A DNA stretch of 17,788 nucleotides from CAVXAE01 sp044225565 (GTDB lineage: Bacteria; Pseudomonadota; Gammaproteobacteria; Steroidobacterales; Steroidobacteraceae), in contig JBGAIL010000101.1 of NCBI GenBank assembly GCA_044225565.1, positions 1 to 17,788 of the forward strand, written 5' to 3'. Both the position numbers and the translations under genes were made by a program. Positions 1 to 9,906 of the stretch are shown piece after piece. The notes beneath the pieces are model-generated. The model did no database searches, was not told the origin of the DNA, and worked only from the letters and a program-made list of their open reading frames with translations. Each line of letters opens with the position of its first letter. The first letter of the stretch is position 1.

Positions 1-280
1 CCTCCTCCGGCTCTCCCTGGCCGGGCTGCAGCCAGTCGCAGAGCTCCCGCAGCTGCTCGGAGTCGAGCCGGCGCACGGCGGCCTGGATGGCCGTGATGGC
101 AGGCGAGCTGCCGTACGCCGCGGGGGCCTCGCGCACCATGGCGCGATATGGCATCGCCTGGAGGCCGATCCAGCGGTTCACGTCCTGCCATTCCCGCGCG
201 GGCAGCACTGAGATGGCGAGCTGGATGTCCTCGAGTGTCTTCATGTATTGGAAGCTAGCGGCGGCGCCCTCGGCGGGCAA
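1..280 (-). CDS. Hypothetical small protein, C-terminus cut by window edge
   Basis: The gene lies downstream of lpdA on the same strand, 44 nt after its stop, and runs off the left edge without a stop. The visible part is helical and rich in charged residues, with the stretches LEDIQLAISVLPAREWQDV and RRLDSEQLRELCDWLQPG. There is no signal peptide, membrane segment or cysteine pattern. I do not recognise the family and infer no function. Start choice: a TTG at 280 is preceded by GAGGA (288-292 on the complement) at the ideal distance of 7 nt. The next in-frame ATG, at 244 (MKTLEDIQ), has no clear ribosome binding site, so TTG is preferred, but ATG at 244 remains possible. Position suggests read-through from the pyruvate dehydrogenase operon. 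Confidence 0.5.
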   Translation of the reverse strand, partial: MPAEGAAASFQYMKTLEDIQLAISVLPAREWQDVNRWIGLQAMPYRAMVREAPAAYGSSPAITAIQAAVRRLDSEQLRELCDWLQPGQGEPEE

Positions 281-324
281 GCCGCATTCCTCGTGATTTA
301 CACCCGATCTGCGGCTTGACGACG

Positions 325-1731
<1,407 letters not shown>

Positions 1732-1774
1732 GAATTCGCCTCGCTGCGCTCGAGCGCCCTTTCGCGGCCTGCCT

Positions 1775-3419
1775 TCACGGCACAGCCTCGGTGAGCGCAC
1801 GGGGGTCGGCGAGAGTGGCGGCAAGGAATGTGGTGAACCGGGCGCCTGCCGCGCCGTCAATGACCCGATGATCGTAAGACAGCGACAGCGGCAGCATCAG
1901 CCGCGGCACGAAGCCGCCATCCTGGAACACGGGCCGCATCACGGAACGCGACACGCCGAGAATGGCGACTTCAGGCGCATTGATGATGGGCGTGAACGCC
2001 GTACCACCGATGCCACCCAGGCTCGAGATGGTGAAACAGCCACCCTGCATCTCGGTGGGGGAAAGCTTGCCGGCGCGGGCCTTCTCCGCGAGCTCGGCGA
2101 GCTTGCGCGCGATCTCGTAGATGTCGCAGCGATCCACGTCGTGCAGCACCGGCACGACGAGCCCGTTGGGCGTATCCGCCGCGAAGCCCACGTTCCGCTT
2201 CGTCGAACTGCGTGACGTGGGGGATGTTGAGCCAGCTCGCGAGCAGGCGCGGCCCGGAGATCTTCTGGATGCGGGACAGCGGCCTGGACTCGATGGGCCC
2301 GAAGGCCGCGAAATCCACTGCGGGAATGCCGGGCAGCGCGGCTCCCGCACCGGCTCCACCGCCGGCACCCCCACTGGAGAGCACCCGCTTGACGTAGGCT
2401 TTCACGTCGTCGTGCGTGATGCGGCCCTTGAGACCCGTGCCGGAAACACGACCGAGGTCCACGCCCATCTCTCGTGCCAGTCGTCGAACCGACGGGCCCG
2501 CGTGCGCACGCGAGAAACCCGGCTCGTCGATGGGTGGCAGATCGTTGCGGCCGTCAGGAATGGTGGAAGACAGGCGCTGAGCAGGCGGCTCGGCTGCCTG
2601 CGGCTTCACGCTGGCGGCCACAGGAGCGGTTTCCTTGGGAGCCTGGGCGACCGGCTTCACCAGCGACGATTCCTCGCGCACGCCCTCTTGCGCTGCGGCC
2701 GCGGGCGACGACTCTTCGTCTGTTCCCGCCACAGCTCCACTCGAGCGCACGGTGACGATGACATCGCCGGTCGATACCTTGCCGCCCTTCGCGATGTGGA
2801 CTTTCTCGACGGCACCGGCGACGGTGGAGGGTACATCCATCGTCGCCTTGTCGGTCTCCAGCGTGACGAGCGGCGTGTCGACCTCGACCGTATCGCCAAC
2901 CTTGACCAGCACGTCGATGACCGCCACGTCCTTGAAGCCACCCATGTCGGGCACCACGACGTCCACGGGGCCCGAGGCAGCCTTCTCACCACCGCTCTTC
3001 GAGGCTGTGATGGCCTTGCCACCGGCAGAAGGGCTCGCCGCAGACCTGGACGACTCAGCATCGGCTTTCGGTACGGCAGGCTGCGCATTGGCCGATGCCG
3101 CAGCGGGCGTTGCTTCAGCCTTGGGCGATGGACTTTGCGGTGCGGCCGATTGCGGCGCCTCGACCCCACCTGCCTGCGCATCCGCACGCAACGTCACCAC
3201 CAGATCTCCGGTGGACACCTTGCCGTTCTTGGCGATGTGCACCCTCTCCACGACCCCTGCGGCCGTGGAAGGCACGTCCATCGTGGCCTTGTCCGTTTCG
3301 AGCGTGACGAGCGGAGTGTCGACTTCGACGGTATCCCCGGCCTTCACCAGCACGTCGATGACGGCCACGTCCTTGAAGCCACCCATGTCGGGTACGCGGA
3401 TTTCCATCGAGCCAGACAT
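1775..3419 (-). pseudogene. aceF: Pyruvate dehydrogenase E2 (dihydrolipoyl acetyltransferase), broken in catalytic domain
   Basis: E2 core of pyruvate dehydrogenase. From the ATG at 3419 (GGAG 6 nt upstream, 11 nt after the aceE stop) the frame encodes two lipoyl domains (about 9-78 and 156-225, ETDKA lysines K44 and K191). These are joined by Ala/Pro-rich linkers to a peripheral-subunit-binding domain (about 307-343) and the start of the acyltransferase domain (RIQKISGPRL, NIPHVTQFDEA, ending near residue 408). There the frame is lost at about 2195. The domain resumes one frame over at NVGFAADTPNGLVVPV and continues through SSLGGIGGTAF to the catalytic DHRVIDG and a stop at 1775. Compared with E. 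coli AceF, about 60-65 residues between FDEA and VGFAADT are absent. As read, the gene gives a truncated protein without the catalytic His. This is either a real lesion or an assembly error. Confidence 0.88.
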
Positions 3420-3430
3420 CGCGCGCTCCG

Positions 3431-6094
3431 TCAGATCTTCCAGGGATCGGGGCTCGAGGGATCGATGCCGAGCGCCTGCATCGCCTTCGTCACCGTCTTG
3501 CGGTCCACCTTGCCTTCACCCTCGAGCGTGCGCAACACGGTGAGCGTGATGAAGTTGCGGTCGACCTCGAAATGCTTGCGCAGTGCCGCGCGCGAATCCG
3601 AACGACCGTAGCCGTCCGTGCCGAGCGTGACGTACTTGCCGCTCACCCACTGCCGGATCTGGTCCGGCACGATGCGCATGTAGTCCGTAGCTGCGATGAC
3701 CGGACCCTCGCGATCCTTGAAGCACTGTTCCACGTAGGACACGCGCGGCTTCTCGCCGGGATGCAGCAGGTTCCAGCGCTCACACTCGAGCGCCTCCCGC
3801 CGCAGCTCGTTGAAGCTGGTGACGGAGAACACGTCCACCGGCACGCCGTATTCCTTCTCCAGCAGCTGCGCCGCCGCAAGGCATTCGCGGAGAATGGTTC
3901 CCGAGCCGAGCAACGTGGCGCGCACCTTGCCGCGCCCGCCGATCTGGAGCAGGTACATGCCCTTGATGATCCCCTGCTCCACGCCCGAAGGCAGCGCGGG
4001 CTGAACGTAGTTCTCGTTCATGCAGGTGATGTAGTAGAAAACGTTTTCCTGCTCCACGTACATGCGGCGCAGGCCGTCGTGGACGATGACGGCGAGCTCG
4101 TAGGCGAACGTGGGATCGTACGCGATACAGTTCGGCACCGTGCTCGCAAGGAGCTGGCTGTGCCCGTCCTGGTGCTGCAGGCCTTCACCGGCGAGCGTGG
4201 TGCGCCCTGCGGTGGCGCCCAGCAGGAAACCGCGCGCCTGGATGTCGCCGCTCGCCCAGATGAAGTCGCCCACGCGCTGGAAGCCGAACATCGAATAGAA
4301 GATGAAGAACGGCACCATGCAGATGCCGTTGTTCGCATACGAGGTGCCGGCGGCGATCCACGAGCAGAGCGCGCCGGCCTCGTTGATGCCCTCTTCCAGC
4401 ATCTGGCCCTTCTTGTCCTCGCGGTAGGACATGAGCGTCTCCGCATCCTGCGGCGTGTAGAGCTGGCCGACGGAGGAGTAGATGCCGATCTGGCGGAAGA
4501 GGCCCTCCATGCCGAAGGTGCGCGCCTCGTCCGGCACGATGGGGACGATGTTCTTCCCGACGTTCTTGTCCTTCAGCAGGATCGTGAGGATGCGCACGAA
4601 CGCCATCGTGGTGGAGATCTCGCGATCCCCCGTGCCTTCGAGCAGCGGGCCGAAGGCCTCGAGCGCCGGCATGGTGAGCGGCGGGGCGGCTTCGCGCCGC
4701 ACGGGGAGCGAACCGCCGAGCGTCGTGCGACGCTCGCGCAGGTAGCGCATCTCTTCGGAGTCTTCCGCCGGCTTGTAGAACGGCAGGCCCTTGAGCGCCT
4801 CGTCCGAGATCGGGATGTGGAAGCGGTCGCGGAACGCGATGAGCGCCTCATCGTCCAGCTTCTTCTGCTGGTGCGCCACCATCTGGCCTTCGCCGCCCTT
4901 GCCGAGCCCGAAGCCCTTCACCGTCTTCGCGAGGATGACCGTAGGCTGGCCCTTGTGATGGGACGCCGCCCAGTACGCCGCGAACACCTTGCGGGGATCG
5001 TGGCCGCCGCGATTCAGGTGCCAGATCTCCTCGTCCGACATGTTGGCGACCATCGCCTTGAGCTCGGGGTACTTCCCGAAGAAGTGCTCGCGCGTGTACG
5101 CGCCGCCCTTGGCCTTGAAGTTCTGGTACTCGCCGTCGACGCACTCTTCCATCACGCGGCGCAGCAGGCCCTTGTGGTCCTTCGCGAGCAGGGGATCCCA
5201 GCGCGAGCCCCAGATGACCTTGAGCACGTTCCAGCCCGCACCGAGGAAGGCGGCCTCGAGCTCCTGGATGATCTTGCCGTTGCCGCGCACCGGACCGTCG
5301 AGCCGCTGCAGGTTGCAGTTGATGACGAATATCAGGTTGTCGAGCTTCTCGCGCACCGGCATGGTGAGCGCGCCCATGGACTCGGGCTCGTCCATCTCGC
5401 CGTCGCCCAGGAAGGCCCAGACCTTGCGGTCCGAGGGCTTCACGAGGCCGCGGTGCTCGAGGTAGCGGATGAAGCGCGCCTGGAAGATGGCCATCATCGG
5501 CCCGAGGCCCATCGACACCGTCGGGAACTGCCAGAAATCCGGCATCAGCCAGGGATGCGGATAGGACGAAAGCCCCTGCCCGCCCACTTCCTGGCGGAAG
5601 TGGCGCAGCTGATTCTCCGTCAGCCGGCCTTCGAGATAGGCGCGCGCATAGATGCCCGGCGAGGAGTGTCCCTGCACGAACACGAGGTCGCCCGGATGCT
5701 TCTCCGAGGGCGCGCGCCAGAAATGGTTGAACCCCACCTCATACAGCGTGGCCGAAGAAGCGTAGGTGGAAATGTGTCCTCCATACTCGGAGGACAGACG
5801 ATTCGCCTGCACGACCATCGCCAGGGCATTCCAGCGGATGTACGCCTCGAGCCGGCGCTCGAACGCGCGGTTGCCCGGATACTCCTGCTCCTTGCCCGTC
5901 GAGATGCTGTTGACGTAAGCCGTGTTGGGCTTGAAAGGCAGGTAGGCGCCGGACCGGCGGGTGTAATCGATGAGGCGTTCGAGCAGGAAATGGGCCCGCT
6001 CCGCGCCATGCGTCTTGAGCACGGAGTCGATGGACTCCAGCCATTCCCGCGTCTCGGCGGGGTCGGGATCTTCGGCCTTCGAAAGTTCGGTCAT
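3431..6094 (-). CDS. aceE: Pyruvate dehydrogenase E1 component, homodimeric type
   Basis: This thiamine-diphosphate enzyme decarboxylates pyruvate and reductively acetylates the lipoyl groups of E2. The predicted 887 aa equals the length of E. coli AceE. Visible motifs are the ThDP/Mg site GDGEMDEP (G230-D231-G232) followed by VINCNLQRLDGPVRGN, the active-site loop region GGHDPRKVF, and the TFGMEGLFRQIG segment with the conserved cofactor-contacting Glu. Near the N-terminus are SSEYGGHIS (His107) and PETREW-like DPAETREWLESI. The frame is open up to 6187, but ATG at 6094 (MTELSKAEDPDPAE) matches the family N-terminus. The ribosome binding site is weak. It is the first gene of the aceE-aceF-lpdA operon and is divergent from the aminopeptidase gene, with 55 nt between start codons. 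I found no convincing promoter or PdhR-type operator in that gap. Confidence 0.97.
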   Translation of the reverse strand: MTELSKAEDPDPAETREWLESIDSVLKTHGAERAHFLLERLIDYTRRSGAYLPFKPNTAYVNSISTGKEQEYPGNRAFERRLEAYIRWNALAMVVQANRLSSEYGGHISTYASSATLYEVGFNHFWRAPSEKHPGDLVFVQGHSSPGIYARAYLEGRLTENQLRHFRQEVGGQGLSSYPHPWLMPDFWQFPTVSMGLGPMMAIFQARFIRYLEHRGLVKPSDRKVWAFLGDGEMDEPESMGALTMPVREKLDNLIFVINCNLQRLDGPVRGNGKIIQELEAAFLGAGWNVLKVIWGSRWDPLLAKDHKGLLRRVMEECVDGEYQNFKAKGGAYTREHFFGKYPELKAMVANMSDEEIWHLNRGGHDPRKVFAAYWAASHHKGQPTVILAKTVKGFGLGKGGEGQMVAHQQKKLDDEALIAFRDRFHIPISDEALKGLPFYKPAEDSEEMRYLRERRTTLGGSLPVRREAAPPLTMPALEAFGPLLEGTGDREISTTMAFVRILTILLKDKNVGKNIVPIVPDEARTFGMEGLFRQIGIYSSVGQLYTPQDAETLMSYREDKKGQMLEEGINEAGALCSWIAAGTSYANNGICMVPFFIFYSMFGFQRVGDFIWASGDIQARGFLLGATAGRTTLAGEGLQHQDGHSQLLASTVPNCIAYDPTFAYELAVIVHDGLRRMYVEQENVFYYITCMNENYVQPALPSGVEQGIIKGMYLLQIGGRGKVRATLLGSGTILRECLAAAQLLEKEYGVPVDVFSVTSFNELRREALECERWNLLHPGEKPRVSYVEQCFKDREGPVIAATDYMRIVPDQIRQWVSGKYVTLGTDGYGRSDSRAALRKHFEVDRNFITLTVLRTLEGEGKVDRKTVTKAMQALGIDPSSPDPWKI

Positions 6095-6149
6095 TCGGTC
6101 TGCTAGGATGCGCAGCGCGGCCGCGGATGGTCGCACAAGCGGACGTCGC

Positions 6150-7673
6150 ATGTCACTCCTGCCGAGCCTCGAAACGCCCCGGATCACCTCGCTGCGCGGC
6201 CCGGTCCGCGGTCGAGCCGCGGATGCGCTCGATGCCCTGCTGGTCGTCGCGGTGGAAGGCGCGAGCGCAAAGGCGCTGGCTCAACTGCCAGGGGCACTGC
6301 GATGGCAGGAACTGCATGGGCGTCGCAAGCCACGCGCCGGCTCCGTGCGCAGCACCGCCCTCGCGAACAAACGGCAGACTCAGGCCGTACTCGGCTACGT
6401 GAAGGCAGACGCATCTGCCTTCGATCGACTGGCGCTCGCGGGGCGCATGCTGAAGGAGACGGCAGGCCGTGCGCCGCGCGCCATCGGCTTGTGCGTGGTT
6501 GCGGAGGACGATGCCATGCTCGAGGCGCTGCTCGCAGCAGCACTCGCACAGGCGTTCGCTCTGCCTTCTTATCGTTCATCGGTTGCCGAATCGCCGCGTA
6601 TCGAGAGCATCACGCTGGCCGGTGCGGCGCGCGTCGATCTGCCGCACGCGGTGGCTGCGGCGCGAGGCAACAACCTCGCACGGTGGCTCACTGCGCTTCC
6701 GCCGAACATGCTGGACGCGTCGGCTTACCGGAAGCTCATCGCGGAGCTCGCCAAGCGCTTCGGGCTGAAGGCGCGGTGGCTCGATGAGACCGAGCTGCGC
6801 AAGCTGGGCGCCAATGCGTTCCTCGCCGTGTCGGCGGGCAACGCGGAGCGCACTGCGGGCATCGCACATCTCGAGTATCGGCCGAAGGTCGGGCGAAAGG
6901 CCATCGCCACGAAACGGCCCGGCCTGGACGTGGCACTGGTCGGCAAAGGTATCCTTTTCGATACGGGCGGGACGAACCTCAAGACGCACCGTTCCATGCT
7001 GGAGATGCACACGGACATGGCCGGCAGCGCCGTGGCGCTTGCCACGCTCCTCGCGCTGGCGGAGCTGAAAGCGCCGCTGACTGCCGATGCGTGGCTCGCC
7101 ATCACCGAGAACCGCACCGGACCGAAGGCCTACGTACCGCAGGAAGTAGTGCGTGCCTCGAACGGCGTGACGATCCAGGTCATCCATACCGATGCGGAAG
7201 GCCGCATGGCGCTGGCGGACACGCTTGCCCTCGCCTCGCACACCTCGCCCCGCCTCATCGTGGACTACGCCACGCTCACCGGCGCCTGCATCTACGCGCT
7301 GACGGACCGCATGAGCGGCGTGTTCACGAACCGCCCCGCGCTGATCGAGAGCCTGCTGGCCGCGGGCCGCGACAGTGGCGAGCGCGTCTGGAACTTTCCG
7401 TTCGACGAAGATTACGACTCGGACCTCGACAGCAAGGTGGCGGACATCGCTCAGTGCGCGGTGGAGGGTAAGGGAGACCACATCCTCGCGGCCCGCTTCC
7501 TGAGCCGCTTCGTGCCGGAAGACATCGCCTGGGCCCACATGGACATCGCGGCGGCCACTCGAAGCGGCGGGCTCGGCCACGTCAGCACGGACATCACGGG
7601 ATTCGGCGTGCGGTACTCGCTTCAGCTGCTGCTCAAGAGCGACGCTCTGGAAGTCGCCCGGCGCCCGACATGA
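6150..7673 (+). CDS. M17 (leucyl aminopeptidase) family metallopeptidase
   Basis: This cytosolic dinuclear-metal exopeptidase should remove N-terminal residues from peptides. The product is 507 aa, close to E. coli PepA (503). All expected metal ligands and catalytic residues are present at PepA spacing: K266 and D271 in VGKGILFDTGG, K278 in TNLKTH, D289 in HTDMAGS, and D348, E350 and R352 in HTDAEGRM. The usual NTDAEGR is HTDAEGR here, and the N-terminal domain is unlike PepA. It therefore belongs to a side branch of M17, and no gene symbol is given. Start: ATG at 6150 has a purine stretch (AAGCGGA) upstream; the longer open frame to 5970 overlaps aceE antisense and is rejected. The stop overlaps the pyrC start (ATGA). 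Confidence 0.92.
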   Translation: MSLLPSLETPRITSLRGPVRGRAADALDALLVVAVEGASAKALAQLPGALRWQELHGRRKPRAGSVRSTALANKRQTQAVLGYVKADASAFDRLALAGRMLKETAGRAPRAIGLCVVAEDDAMLEALLAAALAQAFALPSYRSSVAESPRIESITLAGAARVDLPHAVAAARGNNLARWLTALPPNMLDASAYRKLIAELAKRFGLKARWLDETELRKLGANAFLAVSAGNAERTAGIAHLEYRPKVGRKAIATKRPGLDVALVGKGILFDTGGTNLKTHRSMLEMHTDMAGSAVALATLLALAELKAPLTADAWLAITENRTGPKAYVPQEVVRASNGVTIQVIHTDAEGRMALADTLALASHTSPRLIVDYATLTGACIYALTDRMSGVFTNRPALIESLLAAGRDSGERVWNFPFDEDYDSDLDSKVADIAQCAVEGKGDHILAARFLSRFVPEDIAWAHMDIAAATRSGGLGHVSTDITGFGVRYSLQLLLKSDALEVARRPT

Positions 7674-8704
7674 CGCAACTCACGCTGCGAAGGCCGGACG
7701 ACTGGCATCTTCACCTGCGGGACGCAGAGGCGCTGAAGGCGGTGCTCCCTTTCACCGCACGGCAGTTCGCACGTGCCATCGTGATGCCCAATCTCAAGCC
7801 ACCGGTCGTCACCACGGCGATGGCGCTGAGCTATCGCGAGCGTATTCTCGAGGCGCTGCCGCAAGGCGTGCGGTTCGAGCCGCTCATGACTCTGTATCTG
7901 ACGGACAGGACCGATCCGGCGGAAGTCACGCGTGCGAAGGAAAGCCGCCGGGTGCACGGCTTCAAGCTCTACCCGGCCGGCGCGACCACGAATTCGGACT
8001 CCGGCGTCACTGACGTGAAGCACATTTACGGCGTGCTCGAAAAGATGAGCGAAGCGGGCACGGTGCTGCAGGTGCACGGCGAAGTCACCGACGGCGCGGT
8101 GGACGTGTTCGATCGCGAAGCGCGGTTCATCGATGCCGTGCTCGCGCCGCTGGCGCACCGCTTCCCGGATCTGCGCATCGTGTTCGAGCACGTCACGACG
8201 CGGCTCGCGGTCGAATTCGTCCGCAGCGCGCGCAAGGGCATCGGCGCCACCATCACGCCGCAGCATCTGCTGATGAATCGCAACGCGCTGCTCGCGGGCG
8301 GCATCCGGCCGCACAACTATTGCCTGCCGGTGCTGAAGACCGAGCCGGACCGTATCGCGCTCACCGAGGCGGCGACGAGCGGGGACGCACGGTTCTTCCT
8401 GGGCACGGACAGCGCGCCGCACGCACGCCATACAAAAGAAACGGCCTGCGGATGCGCGGGAATGTTCTCGGCGCACGCGGCCATCGAGCTTTACGCGGAA
8501 GCATTCGAGGCGGCCGGTGCGCTTGCACGGCTCGAGAGCTTCGCCTCGGAATTCGGTGCCGACTTCTACGGCCTGCCGCGCAACGAAGAGCGCATCACGC
8601 TCGCGAAGGAGCCCTGGGACGTGCCGGCAACCTATCCTTTCGGCGGCGAGGAGCTGGTGCCCATGCGAGCCGGCGAGCGCGTCGCCTGGCGACTGAAGGC
8701 GTGA
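7670..8704 (+). CDS. pyrC: Dihydroorotase, class II (homodimeric)
   Basis: This enzyme interconverts N-carbamoyl-L-aspartate and L-dihydroorotate, the third step of pyrimidine synthesis, in the cytosol. The 344-aa product shows the complete binuclear zinc site at exactly E. coli PyrC spacing minus three. The ligands are H13 and H15 in WHLHLRD, the carbamylated-lysine position K99 in FKLYPAGATTNS, H136 in VHGE, H174 in FEHVTT and D247 in GTDSAPH. The flexible-loop and substrate residues around PHNYCLPVLK are also present. The ATG overlaps the aminopeptidase stop by 4 nt, implying translational coupling. The next gene, rnt, starts 2 nt after the stop. Confidence 0.97.
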   Translation: MTQLTLRRPDDWHLHLRDAEALKAVLPFTARQFARAIVMPNLKPPVVTTAMALSYRERILEALPQGVRFEPLMTLYLTDRTDPAEVTRAKESRRVHGFKLYPAGATTNSDSGVTDVKHIYGVLEKMSEAGTVLQVHGEVTDGAVDVFDREARFIDAVLAPLAHRFPDLRIVFEHVTTRLAVEFVRSARKGIGATITPQHLLMNRNALLAGGIRPHNYCLPVLKTEPDRIALTEAATSGDARFFLGTDSAPHARHTKETACGCAGMFSAHAAIELYAEAFEAAGALARLESFASEFGADFYGLPRNEERITLAKEPWDVPATYPFGGEELVPMRAGERVAWRLKA

Positions 8705-8706
8705 GC

Positions 8707-9519
8707 ATGACCGAAGACCCCGATTCCGCAGCCCCCTGCTCGATGCCAGCGGGCGCAGCGCCCGCCCTGGAGCCAGTCGTGGCGCCGACTGCAGCGCCGC
8801 AGACGGCAACGGCCAGGGCCGAAGCACCCCGCGCGCCCCTCATGGCGCGACGGTTCAGGGGCTTCCTGCCCGTCGTCGTCGATGTGGAGTCCGGCGGCTT
8901 CAATGCCGCCACCGATGCGCTGCTGGAGATCGCCGCGGTGATCATCGACATGGACGAGAACGGCACGCTCAAACGGGGCGCGACGCATGCCTATCACGTG
9001 AAGCCGTTCGAGGGCTCACGGCTCGATCCGGCATCGCTCTCCGTCACCGGCATCGACCCCTGGCACCCGCTCAGGCCGGCGATCGAAGAGAAGGATGCGC
9101 TGCAGCGGATCTTCCCCGAGATCCGCCAGGCGATGAAGCACCACGGTTGCAAGCGCGCCATCCTGGTCGGCCACAATGCATCGTTCGATCTCGGCTTCCT
9201 GAACGCGACCGTCGCGCGCTGCGAGATCAAGCGCAACCCCTTCCATCCGTTCTCGAGCTTCGACACCGGCACGCTTGCCGGTGCGGCCCTCGGGCAGACC
9301 GTGCTCGCCAAGGCGGTGACGATAGCGGGATTCGACTGGGATTCGAGCTCCGCGCACTCGGCGCGCTACGACGCGGAGAAGACGGCCGACCTCTTCTGCC
9401 TCATCTGCAATCGCCTGCGCGACAGCTTCAAGGAAGCCGAGCAGCGCGCCTGCTCGCTGGGCTGGCTCAACGCACCGCCGACCGAGCCGGCGACCGAAGA
9501 TCCGCAGATGGAAACCTGA
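8707..9519 (+). CDS. rnt: Ribonuclease T (DEDDh 3'-5' exoribonuclease)
   Basis: RNase T trims the 3' ends of tRNA and other stable RNAs and removes the terminal A in tRNA CCA turnover. Five catalytic residues are at exactly E. coli RNase T spacing: D59 and E61 in VDVESGGF, D161 in HNASFD, H217 and D222 in HSARYDAEKTA. RNPFHPF and AGAALGQTVLAKA are also family signatures. With the start at 8707 the protein is 270 aa against about 215 in E. coli, because of a roughly 45-residue Ala/Pro-rich N-terminal leader. An internal ATG at 8842 (MARRFRGFLPVV) would give a normal-length enzyme. The 8707 start sits 2 nt after pyrC and fits coupling, but no strong ribosome binding site decides between them. 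This is the last gene of the aminopeptidase-pyrC-rnt operon. Confidence 0.95.
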   Translation: MTEDPDSAAPCSMPAGAAPALEPVVAPTAAPQTATARAEAPRAPLMARRFRGFLPVVVDVESGGFNAATDALLEIAAVIIDMDENGTLKRGATHAYHVKPFEGSRLDPASLSVTGIDPWHPLRPAIEEKDALQRIFPEIRQAMKHHGCKRAILVGHNASFDLGFLNATVARCEIKRNPFHPFSSFDTGTLAGAALGQTVLAKAVTIAGFDWDSSSAHSARYDAEKTADLFCLICNRLRDSFKEAEQRACSLGWLNAPPTEPATEDPQMET

Positions 9520-9528
9520 CAGGCAGGC

Positions 9529-9586
9529 CGGCAACGAAGCCGATGTCCGCAAAAAGCGCCGCCAGGCGACTTTTCGCCAATGAGCT
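9529..9586 (-). repeat. Dispersed hairpin repeat, copy 1 (inverted relative to copy 2)
   Basis: Read on the minus strand, this stretch runs from GCTCATTGGC through a hairpin to GCGGACATCGGCTTCGTTGC. The same sequence occurs in plus orientation at 10864-10934. The portion at 9529-9559 is a perfect 31-nt reverse complement of 10904-10934, and the similarity continues through the hairpin and the GCTCATT end. Copy 1 lacks about 15 nt found in copy 2 after GCTCATT. It fills the space between the convergent rnt and grxD genes. Confidence 0.85.
9549..9577. terminator. Candidate bidirectional terminator hairpin between rnt and grxD
   Basis: The segment 9549-9560 pairs with 9565-9577 around the loop GCCA, with one unpaired A and one A/C mismatch. 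A GC core (GCGCC/GGCG) is flanked by A5 on one side and T4 on the other, so either strand yields a hairpin whose 3' arm ends in U residues. The position between convergent gene ends supports a termination role, but the U run lies inside the stem rather than after it, so strength is uncertain. Confidence 0.45.
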
Positions 9587-9906
9587 CAGTTGACGGCACC
9601 TGCATCCGCCAGCACCTTGCACAGCTCGCCGTTGCGATACATCTCGAGCGCGATGTCGCAGCCGCCGACGAGCTCGCCGTTCACGTAGAGCTGCGGGTAG
9701 GTGGGCCAGTTCGAGTAACGCTTCAGCGCATCGCGCATCTCCGGATCTTCGAAGATGTTCACGTGCTTGAACTGCGCGCCGCAGGCGCGCAGCGCCGCCA
9801 CGGTCTGCGCCGAGAATCCGCACTGCGGGAAATCCGGCGTGCCCTTCATGAACAGCACCACCGGGCTCGAGGAGAGCTCGCTCTTGATCCGCTCGACGAC
9901 GTCCAT
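9586..9906 (-). CDS. grxD: Monothiol glutaredoxin, CGFS type
   Basis: Grx4-type glutaredoxins bind and transfer [2Fe-2S] clusters using one active-site cysteine plus glutathione, in Fe-S assembly and iron homeostasis. The 106-aa product has the CGFS active site (C29-S32), the glutathione-binding Lys in FMKGTP (K21), and the NWPTYPQLYVNGELVGGCDI segment with the cis-Pro and second glutathione-contact region. Start: ATG at 9906 forms TGATG with the stop of the upstream DUF1289 gene (1-nt overlap), with AGG 9 nt upstream. A TTG at 9915 would leave no room for that ribosome binding site. The stop lies next to the hairpin repeat. Confidence 0.96.
   Translation of the reverse strand: MDVVERIKSELSSSPVVLFMKGTPDFPQCGFSAQTVAALRACGAQFKHVNIFEDPEMRDALKRYSNWPTYPQLYVNGELVGGCDIALEMYRNGELCKVLADAGAVN

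Noticed and set aside
2121..3611. Long plus-strand frames opposite aceF
   Set aside because: Composition mirrors the lipoyl-domain repeats in reverse; no plausible start signal or motif.
3572..6106. An 844-codon open frame on the plus strand opposite aceE
   Set aside because: Antisense shadow of a fully recognisable aceE; no family motif was seen in it.
6095..6149. Divergent promoter or PdhR-type operator between aceE and the aminopeptidase gene
   Set aside because: TAGGAT at 6104-6109 resembles a -10 box, but no -35 lies at acceptable spacing and no palindromic operator is visible in the 55-nt gap.
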